64,000 nucleotides of DNA from Anisodus tanguticus (GCA_034509755.1 CM067556.1:39292045-39356044); one strand, 5' to 3'; counted from the first letter of the stretch, positions 41,401-52,931 are shown. Translations and numbers: made by a program. Notes: a model not told the origin generated them from the letters alone.

Positions 41401-44400
41401 TCAGCTAAATAGTTGTAGTCTTCATTCAAAAGTCTGAGTGATTTAATTCCGGCCGAAAAGCTGCAAATTTCACTATAAGTGTCAGAATAATATTAATTTG
41501 GCTGAAATGCTACAGTCTTCATTCATAGGTCAGAATGATGTAATTCTAGTTGAAATGCTACAATCTTCACTCCAAGCGTTAGAATGATGTAATTTCATCT
41601 GAATGTTTACATTATTTATTTAAAAGTCTGATTGATTTAATTCTCGCCGTAAGGTTGCAGTGTTCATTCAAAAGTCCGAGTGATGTAATTCCAACGGAAA
41701 GGCTACAGTCTTTACTCCAAGTGTCAGTATGATGTAATTCCGGCCGTAAAGATGCAGTCTTCATTCAAAAGTCCGAGTGATGTAATTCCAACGGAAAGGT
41801 TGCAGTCTTCAATCCAACTGACAAAATAATTTAATTCTAGCGGAAAGATTGCGCCTTTATTCAAAAGTCGAGTGATGTAATTCCGGCCAAAAGGCGCAAA
41901 CTTCACTTCAAGTGTCGAATGATGCCAAAATTTTCCGGTCTTCATTTAAAAGTTTGAGTAATGTAATTCCGACCAAAAGATTGTAGTCTTAATTCAAAGT
42001 GTCGAATGTTGTAATTCCGATCGAAAGGTACAGCTTCACTCAAAAGTCTGGGTGATGTATTTCTAGGAAAAGGCGTAGTATTTACTCTAAGAGTCGAATG
42101 ATGTAATTTCGGCCAAAAGTTTATAGTCTTCATTCAAAAGTTTGAGTGTTGTAATTAGGGAAAAAAGCTACGAGTCTTCACTCCAAGTGTAAGAATGATG
42201 TATTTCTGGTCGAAAGATTGTAGTTTTCATTAAAATGTCTGAGTGATAGAATTCTATCTAAATGGTTGTAGTCTTCAATCCAAGGTTCGGAATGATGTAA
42301 TTCCGGACGAAAGGTTTCAAACTTTATTTAAAATTCTGAGTGATCTAATTTCGGCCGAAAGACTGTAGTCTCACTCTATGCGTTAGAATGATGTAATGTT
42401 AGCTAAATGGTTGTTGTCTTCATTCAAAAGTGTGACTGATGTAATTCCGGCCGAAAAGCTGCAATATTCACTCTAAGTGTATAAATTTGGCTGAAATGCT
42501 ACAGTCTTCATTCATAGGTCAGAGCGATGTAATTCTAGCTGAATGGCTACAGTCTTCACTCGAAGCGTTAGAATGATGTAATTCCGGCTGAAAGGTTACA
42601 TTATTTATTTAAAAGTATGATTGATGTAATTCTGTATGAAAGGCTGCAGTCTTCATTCAAAAGTCTGATTGATGTAATTCCTGGCGAAAGGCTGCAAACT
42701 TCACACCAAGTATCAGAATGATGTATTTCCGGCAGAAATTTTCCAGCCTTCATTTAGAAGTTTGAGTTATTTAATTTCGACCAAAAGATTGTAGTCTTCA
42801 CTCCAAGTGTCAGAATGATATAATTACGATTGAAAGGCTACAGTCTTTACTAAAAAGCCTGAGTGATTTAATTCCGGCTGAAAGGTTATAGTCTTTACTA
42901 CACGTATCAAACTGATGTAATTTCGACCAAAAGTTTATAGTTTTCATTCATAAGTCCGAGTGATGTAATTCTGGCGAAAAGGATACAGAATTTACTCCAA
43001 GTGTCGAATGATATAATTCCTGCGAGAAAGTTGTAGTTTTTTCATTCGAAGTCCGAGTGATATAATTTCGGCTAAACGGCTGCAGTCTTCACTCCAAGGG
43101 TCAGAATGATGTAATTCTGGATGAAAGGTTGCAGACTTTATTTAAAATTCTGAGTGATTTAATTCCGGCCGAAAGGCTGTAGTCTCACTCTAGGCGTCAG
43201 AATGATGTAATTTCAGCTAAATAGTTGTAGTCTTCATTCAAAAGTCTGAGTGATTTAATTCCGGCCGAAAAGCTGCAAATTTCACTATAAGTGTCAGAAT
43301 AATATTAATTTGGTGAAATGCTACGCTCTTCATTCATAGGTCGAATGATGTAATTCTAGTTGAAATGCTACAATCTTCACTCCAAGCGTTAGAATGATGT
43401 AATTTCATCCGAATGTTTACATTATTTATTTAAAGTCGATTGATTTAATTCTCGCCGTAAGGTTGCAGTGTTCATTCAAAAGTCCGAGTGATGTAATTCC
43501 AACGGAAAGGCTACAGTCTTTACTCCAAGTGTCAGTATGATGTAATTCCGGCCGTAAAGATGCAGTCTTCATTCAAAAGTCCGAGTGATGTAATTCCAAC
43601 GGAAAGGTTGCAGTCTTCAATCCAACTGACAAAATAATTTAATTCTAGCGGAAAGATTGCAGTCTTTATTCAAAAGTCTGAGTGATGTAATTCCGGCCAA
43701 AAGGCTGCAAACTTCACTTCAAGTGTCAGAATGATGCCAAAATTTTCCAGTCTTCATTTAAAAGTTTGAGTAATGTAATTCCGACCAAAAGATTGTAGTC
43801 TTAATTCAAAGTGTCAGAATGTTGTAATTCCGATCGAAAGGCTGCAGTCTTCACTCAAAAGTCGGGTGATGTATTTCTAGGCCGAAAGGCTGTAGTATTT
43901 ACTCTAAGTGTCAGAATGATGTAATTTCGGCCAAAAGTTTATAGTCTTCATTCAAAAGTTTGAGTGTTGTAATTATGGGAAAAAAGCTACAGTCTTCACT
44001 CCAAGTGTAAGAATGATGTATTTCTGGTCGAAAGATTGTAGTTTTCATTAAAATGTCTGAGTGATAGAATTCTATCTAAATGGTTGTAGTCTTCAATCCA
44101 AGGTTCAGAATGATGTAATTCCGGACGAAAGGTTTCAAACTTTATTTAAAATTCTGAGTGATCTAATTTCGGCCGAAAGACTGTAGTCTCACTCTATGCG
44201 TTAGAATGATGTAATGTTAGCTAAATGGTTGTTGTCTTCATTCAAAAGTGTGACTGATGTAATTCCGGCCGAAAAGCTGCAATATTCACTCTAAGTGTAT
44301 AAATTTGGCTGAAATGCTACAGTCTTCATTCATAGGTCAGAGCGATGTAATTCTAGCTGAATGGCTACAGTCTTCACTCGAAGCGTTAGAATGATGTAAT

Positions 44401-47277
44401 TCCGGGCTGAAAGGTTACATTATTTATTTAAAAGTATGATTGATGTAATTACGTATGAAAGGTTGCGGTCTTCATTCAAAAGTCTCGATTGATGTAATTC
44501 TGGCGAAAAGGCTTTGCAAACTTCACACCAAGTATCGAATGATGTATTTCCGAAGCGAGAAATTTTCCAGCCTTCATTTAGAAGTTTGAGTTATTTAATT
44601 TCGACCAAAAGATTGTAGTCTTCACTCCAAGTGTCGAATGATATAATTACGATTGAAAGGCTACGGTCTTTACTAAAAAGCCCGAGTGATTTAATTCGGC
44701 CGAAAGGTTATAGTCTTTACTACACGTATCAAAATGATGTAATTTCGACCAAAAGTTTATAGTTTTCATTCATAAGTCCGAGTGATGTAATTAAGGCGAA
44801 AAGGATACGAAATTTACTCCAAGTGTCGAAATGATATAATTCCGGCGATGAAAAGGCCGTAGTTTTCATTCGAAGTCCGAGTGATATAATTTCGGCTAAA
44901 CGGTGCAGTCTTTCACTCCAAGGGTCGAATGATGTAATTACGGATGAAAGGTTGCGAGACTTTATTTAAAATTCGAGTGATTTAATTCCGGCCGAAAGGC
45001 GTAGTCTCACTCTAGGCGTCGAATGATGTAATTTCACTAAATAGTTGTAGTCTTCATTCAAAAGTCGAGTGATTTAATTCCGGCCGAAAAGCTCGCAAAT
45101 TTCACTATAAGTGTCGAATAATATTAATTTGGGCTGAAATGCTACGGTCTTCATTCATAGGTCGAAATGATGTAATTCTAGTTGAAATGCTACAATCTTC
45201 ACTCCAAGCGTTAGAATGATGTAATTTCATCTGAATGTTTACATTATTTATTTAAAAGTCTGATTGATTTAATTCTCGCCGTAAGGTTGCAGTGTTCATT
45301 CAAAAGTCCGAGTGATGTAATTCCAACGGAAAGGCTACAGTCTTTACTCCAAGTGTCAGTATGATGTAATTCCGGCCGTAAAGATGCAGTCTTCATTCAA
45401 AAGTCCGAGTGATGTAATTCCAACGGAAAGGTTGCAGTCTTCAATCCAACTGACAAAATAATTTAATTCTAGCGGAAAGATTGCAGTCTTTATTCAAAAG
45501 TCTGAGTGATGTAATTCCGGCCAAAAGGCTGCAAACTTCACTTCAAGTGTCAGAATGATGCCAAAATTTTCCAGTCTTCATTTAAAAGTTTGAGTAATGT
45601 AATTCCGACCAAAAGATTGTAGTCTTAATTCAAAGTGTCAGAATGTTGTAATTCCGATCGAAAGGCTGCAGTCTTCACTCAAAAGTCTGGGTGATGTATT
45701 TCTAGTGAAAGGTCGTAGTATTTACTCTAAGTGTCAGAATGATGTAATTTCGGCCAAAAGTTTATAGTCTTCATTCAAAAGTTTGAGTGATGTAATTCTG
45801 GGAAAAAAGCTACAGTCTTCACTCCAAGTGTAAGAATGATGTATTTCTGGTCGAAAGATTGTAGTTTTCATTAAAATGTCTGAGTGATAGAATTCTATCT
45901 AAATGGTTGTAGTCTTCAATCCAAGGTTCAGAATGATGTAATTCCGGACGAAAGGTTTCAAACTTTATTTAAAATTCTGAGTGATCTAATTTCGGCCGAA
46001 AGACTGTAGTCTCACTCTATGCGTTAGAATGATGTAATGTTAGCTAAATGGTTGTTGTCTTCATTCAAAAGTGTGACTGATGTAATTCCGGCCGAAAAGC
46101 TGCAATATTCACTCTAAGTGTATAAATTTGGCTGAAATGCTACAGTCTTCATTCATAGGTCAGAGCGATGTAATTCTAGCCGAATGGCTACGATCTTCAC
46201 TCGAAGCGTTAGAATGATGTAATTCCAAATTTTAAAAGGTTACATTATTTATTTAAAAGTATGATTGATGTAAATGTTACGTATGAAAGGTGCAGTCTTC
46301 ATTCAAAAGTCGATTGATGTAATTCTGGCGAAAAGTCGCAAACTTCACACCAAGTATCAGAATGATGTATTTCCGGCAGAAATTTTCCAGTATTCATTTA
46401 AAAGTTTGAGTGATTTAATTTCGACCAAAAGATTTCAGTCTTCACTCCAAGTGTCAGAATGATATAATTACGATCGAAAGGCTGCAGTCTTTACTAAATA
46501 GTCTGAGTGATGTAAATTCGGCTGAATGGCTGTAGTCTTTACTCCACGTATCAAAATGATGTAATTTCGGCCAAAAGTTTATAGTTTTCATTCATAAGTC
46601 TGAGTGATGTAATTCTGGCAAAACGTCTACAGTCTTTACTCCAAGTGTCAGAATGATATAATTACGGCAGAAAGGCTGTAGTTTTCATTCAGAAGTCTGA
46701 GTGATATAATTTCGGCTAATCGACTGCAGTCTTCACTCCAAGGGTCAGAATGATGTAATTCTGGATGAAAGGTTGCAGACTTTATTTAAAATTCTGAGTG
46801 ATTTAATTCCGGCCGAAAGGCTGTAGTCTCACTCTAGGCGTCAGAATGATGTAATTTCAGCTAAATAGTTGTAGTCTTCATTCAAAAGTCTGAGTGATTT
46901 AATTCCGGCCGAAAAGCTGCAAATTTCACTATAAGTGTCAGAATAATATTAATTTGGCTGAAATGCTACAGTCTTCATTCATAGGTCAGAATGATGTAAT
47001 TCTAGTTGAAATGCTACAATCTTCACTCCAAGCGTTAGAATGATGTAATTTCATCTGAATGTTTACATTATTTATTTAAAAGTCTGATTGATTTAATTCT
47101 CGCCGTAAGGTTGCAGTGTTCATTCAAAAGTCCGAGTGATGTAATTCCAACGGAAAGGCTACAGTCTTTACTCCAAGTGTCAGTATGATGTAATTCCGGC
47201 CGTAAAGATGCAGTCTTCATTCAAAAGTCCGAGTGATGTAATTCCAACGGAAAGGTTGCGGTCTTCAATCCAACTGA

Positions 47278-49092
47278 CAAAATAATTTAATTCTAGCGGA
47301 AAGATTGCAGTCTTTATTCAAAAGTCGAGTGATGTAATTCCGGCCAAAAGGCGCAAACTTCACTTCAAGTGTCGAATGATGCCAAAATTTTCCGTCTTCA
47401 TTTAAAAGTTTGAGTAATGTAATTCCGACCAAAAGATTGTAGTCTTAATTCAAAGTGTCGAATGTTGTAATTCCGATCGAAAGGCTCAGCTTCACTCAAA
47501 AGTCTCGGGTGATGTATTTCTAGCTGAAAGGCTGTAGTATTTACTCTAAGTGTCAGAATGATGTAATTTCGGCCAAAAGTTTATAGTCTTCATTCAAAAG
47601 TTTGAGTGATGTAATTCTGGGAAAAAAGCTACAGTCTTCACTCCAAGTGTAAGAATGATGTATTTCTGGTCGAAAGATTGTAGTTTTCATTAAAATGTCT
47701 GAGTGATAGAATTCTATCTAAATGGTTGTAGTCTTCAATCCAAGGTTCAGAATGATGTAATTCCGGACGAAAGGTTTCAAACTTTATTTAAAATTCTGAG
47801 TGATCTAATTTCGGCCGAAAGACTGTAGTCTCACTCTATGCGTTAGAATGATGTAATGTTAGCTAAATGGTTGTTGTCTTCATTCAAAAGTGTGACTGAT
47901 GTAATTCCGGCCGAAAAGCTGCAATATTCACTCTAAGTGTATAAATTTGGCTGAAATGCTACAGTCTTCATTCATAGGTCAGAGCGATGTAATTCTAGCT
48001 GAATGGCTACAGTCTTCACTCGAAGCGTTAGAATGATGTAATTCCGGCTGAAAGGTTACATTATTTATTTAAAAGTATGATTGATGTAATTCTGTATGAA
48101 AGGCTGCAGTCTTCATTCAAAAGTCTGATTGATGTAATTCCTGGCGAAAGGCTGCAAACTTCACACCAAGTATCAGAATGATGTATTTCCGGCAGAAATT
48201 TTCCAGCCTTCATTTAGAAGTTTGAGTTATTTAATTTCGACCAAAAGATTGTAGTCTTCACTCCAAGTGTCAGAATGATATAATTACGATTGAAAGGCTG
48301 CAGTCTTTACTAAAAAACCTGAGTGATTTAATTCCGGCTGAAAGGTTATAGTCTTTACTACACGTATCAAACTGATGTAATTTCGACCAAAAGTTTATAG
48401 TTTTCATTCATAAGTCCGAGTGATGTAATTCTGGCGAAAAGGATACAGAATTTACTCCAAGTGTCAGAATGATATAATTCCTGCAGACAGGCTGTAGTTT
48501 TCATTCAGAAGTCTGAGTGATATAATTTCGGCTAAACGGCTGCAGTCTTCACTCCAAGGGTCAGAATGATGTAATTCTGGATGAAAGGTTGCAGACTTTA
48601 TTTAAAATTCTGAGTGATTTAATTCCGGCCGAAAGGCTGTAGTCTCACTCTAGGCGTCAGAATGATGTAATTTCAGCTAAATAGTTGTAGTCTTCATTCA
48701 AAAGTCCGAGTGATTTAATTCCGGCCGAAAAAATTGCAAATTTCACTATAAGTGTCGAATAATATTAATTTGGCGAAATGCTACGATCTTCATTCATAGG
48801 TCAGAATGATGTAATTCTAGTTGAAATGCTACAATCTTCACTCCAAGCGTTAGAATGATGTAATTTCATCTGAATGTTTACATTATTTATTTAAAAGTCT
48901 GATTGATTTAATTCTCGCCGTAAGGTTGCAGTGTTCATTCAAAAGTCCGAGTGATGTAATTCCAACGGAAAGGCTACAGTCTTTACTCCAAGTGTCAGTA
49001 TGATGTAATTCCGGCCGTAAAGATGCAGTCTTCATTCAAAAGTCCGAGTGATGTAATTCCAACGGAAAGGTTGCAGTCTTCAATCCAACTGA
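47278..49092. repeat. Representative 1,815 bp higher-order repeat made of two ~0.81 kb half-units
   Basis: Inside one HOR the same series of unusual monomers occurs twice. Pairs are the AAATTTTCC monomer (~47,389 and ~48,194), TTTATAGT (~47,578 and ~48,393), GTTTTCATT (~47,690 and ~48,499), ACTTTATTTAAAATTCTGAG (~47,778 and ~48,594), GTCTCACTCTA (~47,825 and ~48,642), TTCATAGGTCAGA (~47,975 and ~48,793) and TTACATTATTTATTTAAAAG (~48,056 and ~48,877). Each pair is 805-821 bp apart. The HOR is therefore an old tandem duplication of a ~17-monomer block whose halves have diverged, plus about four further monomers. Confidence 0.85.
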
Positions 49093-50880
49093 CAAAATAA
49101 TTTAATTCTAGCGGAAAGATTGCAGTCTTTATTCAAAAGTCTGAGTGATGTAATTCCGGCCAAAAGGCTGCAAACTTCACTTCAAGTGTCAGAATGATGC
49201 CAAAATTTTCCAGTCTTCATTTAAAAGTTTGAGTAATGTAATTCCGACCAAAAGATTGTAGTCTTAATTCAAAGTGTCAGAATGTTGTAATTCCGATCGA
49301 AAGGCTGCAGTCTTCACTCAAAAGTCTGGGTGATGTATTTCTAGCTGAAAGGCTGTAGTATTTACTCTAAGTGTCAGAATGATGTAATTTCGGCCAAAAG
49401 TTTATAGTCTTCATTCAAAAGTTTGAGTGATGTAATTCTGGGAAAAAAGCTACAGTCTTCACTCCAAGTGTAAGAATGATGTATTTCTGGTCGAAAGATT
49501 GTAGTTTTCATTAAAATGTCTGAGTGATAGAATTCTATCTAAATGGTTGTAGTCTTCAATCCAAGGTTCAGAATGATGTAATTCCGGACGAAAGGTTTCA
49601 AACTTTATTTAAAATTCTGAGTGATCTAATTTCGGCCGAAAGACTGTAGTCTCACTCTATGCGTTAGAATGATGTAATGTTAGCTAAATGGTTGTTGTCT
49701 TCATTCAAAAGTGTGACTGATGTAATTCCGGCCGAAAAGCTGCAATATTCACTCTAAGTGTATAAATTTGGCTGAAATGCTACAGTCTTCATTCATAGGT
49801 CAGAGCGATGTAATTCTAGCTGAATGGCTACAGTCTTCACTCGAAGCGTTAGAATGATGTAATTCCGGCTGAAAGGTTACATTATTTATTTAAAAGTATG
49901 ATTGATGTAATTCTGTATGAAAGGCTGCAGTCTTCATTCAAAAGTCTGATTGATGTAATTCTGGCGAAAGGTCGCAAAACTTCACACCAAGTATCGAATG
50001 ATGTATTTCCGGCAGAAATTTTCCAGCCTTCATTTAGAAGTTTGAGTTATTTAATTTCGACCAAAAGATTGTAGTCTTCACTCCAAGTGTCAGAATGATA
50101 TAATTACGATTGAAAGGCTGCAGTCTTTACTAAAAAACCTGAGTGATTTAATTCCGGTGAAAGGTTATAGTCTTTACTACACGTATCAAACCGATGTAAT
50201 TTCGACCAAAAGTTTATAGTTTTCATTCATAAGTCCGAGTGATGTAATTCTGGCGAAAAGGATACAGAATTTACTCCAAGTGTCAGAATGATATAATTCC
50301 TGCAGACAGGCTGTAGTTTTCATTCAGAAGTCTGAGTGATATAATTTCGGCTAAACGGCTGCAGTCTTCACTCCAAGGGTCAGAATGATGTAATTCTGGA
50401 TGAAAGGTTGCAGACTTTATTTAAAATTCTGAGTGATTTAATTCCGGCCGAAAGACTGTAGTCTCACTCTAGGCGTCAGAATGATGTAATTTCAACTAAA
50501 TAGTTGTAGCCTTCATTCAAAAGTCTGAGTGATTTAATTCCGGCCGAAAAGCTGCAAATTTCACTATAAGTGTCAGAATAATATTAATTTGGCTGAAATT
50601 CTACAGTCTTCATTCATAGGTCAGAGTGATGTAGTTTTAGCTGAAATGCTACAATCTTCACTCCAAGCGTTAGAATGATGTAATTCCGGCTGAATGGTTA
50701 CATTATTTATTTAAAAGTCTGATTGATTTAATTCCGGCCGTAAGGTTGGAGTGTTCATTCAAAAGTCCGAGTGATGTAATTCCAACGGAAAGGCTACAGT
50801 CTTTACTCCATGTGTCAGTATGATGTAATTCCGGCTATAAGTATGCAGTCTTCATTCAAAAGTCCGAGTGATGTAATTCT

Positions 50881-51228
50881 AACGGAAAGGTTGCGGTCTT
50901 TACTAAAAAGTCTGAGTGATGTAATTCCGGCCAAAAGTTTATTGTTTTCAATCATAAGTCTGCGTGATGTAATTCTGGCGAAAAGGCTACAGTCTTTATT
51001 CTGAGTGTCAGAATGATATAATTCCGGCAGAAAGGCTGTAGTTTTCATTCAGAAGTCTGAGTGATATAATTTCTCTAAACGGCTGCAGTCTTCTCTCCAA
51101 GGGTCAGAATGATGTAATTCCGGATGAAAGGTTGCGGACTTTATTTAAAATTCTGAGTGATCTAATTCCGGCAAAAAGACTGTAGTCTCACTCTATGCGT
51201 CAGAATGATGTAATTTTAGCTAAAAGGT
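50881..51228. repeat. Truncated, diverged terminal satellite segment
   Basis: At ~50,881-50,897 the array jumps from the end of one HOR (AACGGAAAGGTTGC) to the second half-unit (TCTTTACTAAAAAGTC), skipping about 1.05 kb present in the preceding copy. The remaining monomers carry variants seen in the left domain, such as GGCTACAGTCTTTA where the adjacent right-domain units have GGATACAGAATTTA. The array then stops at AAAAGGT, next to viral sequence. Confidence 0.75.
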
Positions 51229-52770
51229 GATATTACCCTACTAGACGAATGGATCTTAGAAGGTGTTGCGAAACCTGAACCTCTAGAGACTTCCCAACCA
51301 AATACCCGTCTCAGAGAAATAACCCAATACCAGGATAGTAGAGTCAGTCTATCGTTCCATAGAAAATCTACGATTAGTAGATACGATGATTCTAGTTCCG
51401 TAGAAACTCTTGACTTAGGAAGAGTCTCACAAATTACTTCAGTCATAAATACTCCATACAAAATAAAACCCAGACATTCTACGTCAGGTTTACCCAATCT
51501 ACGAAGCGTAGACTACTCCAACGAAATACCGAGACCCGTTTATGAAAATTCCACTGTTAGAGAAAAAATGGACCAAGAACCTACTAGTCCAACTTTTTCC
51601 TCGATTACAGAAAACATAGTAAACGAACTTGGTGTTTTACAAAAAGATTTCAAAGTTGATAAAAAATTCCTACAAAAAAATTTCTATAAAAAATACAACC
51701 TAGAAAAAAGAGTTTGGTTCTTCAAAACATTTTTAAATATTAGGACAAAAATACAGGAAGAATTTTATAATTTTGTTAATAAACATAGGATAAACATCTT
51801 ATTCTTTGACTGGTTTGAAATTTACTCCTCCAAAAATTCCATTGATTATCCCTTTTCTAAAATGGTAAATCCCGTTACGACTAGGAACAAGACACCGGAG
51901 TGGGAAACCCTAGCTGATTCTAGGAAAGTCCAGTCCAACCACCCTCCTCTATAAGGGATTAAGCTTAACATTCATAGCTGCCCTATAGACGCGATTCCTC
52001 TTAAGAATAATGCAGAGGATAAAAAAACAAATATCAAGAATATCCTCGCCCAAAACAATTTTACCAATATCAGTTTGAATACCCTAGGAAAACAACTCGA
52101 CAGGGTAGAAAAACACATAAAAACCAACCCTTTAGTCACCATTGATTCCCCAAGAACGACTAAGGATAAGGAAAGCCAAAGCCCTATCTTTAAACCCTTT
52201 CAGGTGTCCAAAGATGGTGTCAAGAATATCCAGCAAAACAAGTCTGAATTTATTCAGGCTATCCAAGATCAATTGAGTAGAATTGGGGTGTCCAACAGTT
52301 CTAATACTGAACACGTTGATCCTGATACTCCACAATCTTCCATCAAAATCACTACTCTTGTCAATGATTCCGACGACAGTGATACTCTAGAACAAATCCA
52401 AAACAAAAATCCCTTTGTTAACCATATGGATTGGCAAATACCAATACAACAGGTCCAACAACAACAATTACAGATTATTCCTGCCCCAGATCTGGAAATA
52501 GTCAAACCCCTAGCTCAATCCCATTTCAATGCCTCTTCCATTTATGATTGGACTATAGATGGAATGACCGAATATAATATTCTCAGTTTTCTTCAACAAA
52601 TGACCATGGCTGCAAATGCCTACAAAACCCAGAATGGTACGCAAGATAAGACCATTGCAGAACTCCTCATCGCAGGATTCTCTTGTCAATTGAAAGGTTG
52701 GTGGGATAATTATCTAGCTAATCAACAAAAGGAAGATATCCTCAATTCAATCAAAACAGATGAAGAAAAT
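51229..52770 (+). pseudogene. EPRV copy A: movement protein C-terminus, linker and coat protein N-part (truncated both ends)
   Basis: The sequence starts inside a caulimovirid polyprotein frame at the satellite boundary (DITLLDEWILEGV) and lacks the leader and the movement-protein core that copy B has. The same frame stays open to 51,951, where CAA in the other copies has become TAA (51,952-51,954). It then continues in the same frame to 52,788. The last part holds the start of the coat protein with the motif CQLKGWWDNYL, where copy B has G for the first C. At ~52,766-52,775, after TDEE, it leaves viral coat-protein sequence and joins the promoter end of copy D in the opposite orientation. 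Except for the one nonsense codon the frame is intact, and it resembles copy B more closely than D. It is a non-functional fragment of an endogenous pararetrovirus; the genus is uncertain. Confidence 0.85.
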
Positions 52771-52824
52771 GTGAAAAGAAAAGCTTAGAAAGCAAAGCTT
52801 ATCTAACTAAGGGAGAGAGAGTCT
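52771..52824 (-). promoter_or_regulatory. Probable start of viral leader, copy D
   Basis: On the minus strand this follows the TATA box by the usual ~25-35 bases and begins with a CT-rich ACTCTCTCTCCC segment, then AAGCTTTGC and AAGCTTTTC. In caulimovirids the pregenomic RNA starts about 30 nt below the TATA box, so the start is probably near 52,795-52,805. The leader is cut off at ~52,770 by copy A. Position inferred from spacing only. Confidence 0.45.
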
Positions 52825-52833
52825 CCTTTTATA
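52825..52833 (-). promoter_or_regulatory. TATA box of the viral promoter, copy D
   Basis: Read on the minus strand the sequence is CTCCTATAAAAGGAGAC, a near-perfect plant/pararetroviral TATA box. It lies downstream of the end of the second-ORF region, where a caulimovirid pregenomic promoter belongs. Whether it is active cannot be told, and surrounding heterochromatin makes silencing likely. Confidence 0.7.
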
Positions 52834-52874
52834 GGAGTTTTAAATGGCATTTTCGTAATTAAAATGGAATCTAA

Positions 52875-52931
52875 CTATTCATCTAAGTGGAGAATAACTA
52901 TTCATCCGAGTGGAGAATGACTATTCATCCG
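52875..52931. repeat. 23 bp direct repeats (2.5 copies) upstream of the TATA box
   Basis: Units at 52,875-52,897 and 52,898-52,920 differ at only a few positions, and a partial third unit runs to 52,931. Each has a CTATTCATC start and an AGTGGAGAAT end. On the minus strand they sit about 40-100 bp upstream of the TATA box, the usual place for pararetroviral enhancer elements. No as-1 type TGACG pair is seen. Confidence 0.75.

Larger units (their letters stand above)
25341..50880. repeat. Right satellite domain: homogeneous ~1.81 kb higher-order repeats
   Basis: The marker CAAAATAATTTAATTCTAGC starts at 25,341, 27,226, 29,072, 30,894, 32,715, 34,532, 36,392, 38,206, 40,016, 41,822, 43,630, 45,454, 47,278 and 49,093. 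The steps are 1,885, 1,846, 1,822, 1,821, 1,817, 1,860, 1,814, 1,810, 1,806, 1,808, 1,824, 1,824 and 1,815 bp. One unit is about 37 monomers. Long stretches are identical between neighbours, which indicates recent amplification or homogenisation. Two subtypes exist: up to ~40 kb the unit has CTAAATAGTCTGAG and GGCCGTAAGGATGC, and from ~41 kb mostly CTAAAAAGCCTGAG-like and GGCCGTAAAGATGC. Confidence 0.9.
1..51228. repeat. Tandem satellite array with 48-49 bp monomers and higher-order structure
   Basis: The whole interval is built from one short unit that starts GATGTAATTC, followed by a variable CGGCCGAAAGG-like core, then GTTGCAGTCTTC or similar, then one of two tails. Tail 1 is ACTCCAAGTGTCAGAAT (49 bp unit). 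Tail 2 is ATTCAAAAGTCTGAGT (48 bp unit). The two classes alternate almost strictly, so the practical repeat is a ~97 bp dimer. No unrelated sequence or transposon interrupts the array. It begins before base 1 and ends at the viral junction near 51,228. Arrays of this size and homogeneity are typical of pericentromeric, subtelomeric or knob heterochromatin in plants. I do not recognise the family by name. Short open frames inside it are by-products of the repeat and are not annotated as genes. Confidence 0.97.

Noticed and set aside
376..50000. Many 60-93 codon open frames in the satellite on both strands, some repeated nearly identically (for example 14,764-14,961, 16,696-16,893 and 18,706-18,903, minus)
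   Set aside because: They are translations of the 48-49 bp repeat in windows that lack stops. They recur because the HOR recurs, the frame is not kept over the 97 bp dimer, and similar peptides appear in several frames. No promoter or gene structure is seen.
1..51228. Regular short repeats resembling a CRISPR array
   Set aside because: There are no unique spacers: both halves of the ~97 bp unit are related monomers, the array exceeds 50 kb, and the linked elements are from a plant virus.
51216..51497. Minus-strand 93-codon frame over copy A (also at 59,829-60,224, 61,988-62,251 and, on plus, 58,090-58,302)
   Set aside because: It is the same antisense translation of the movement-protein linker in every viral copy. 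The sense strand carries the recognised viral frame.
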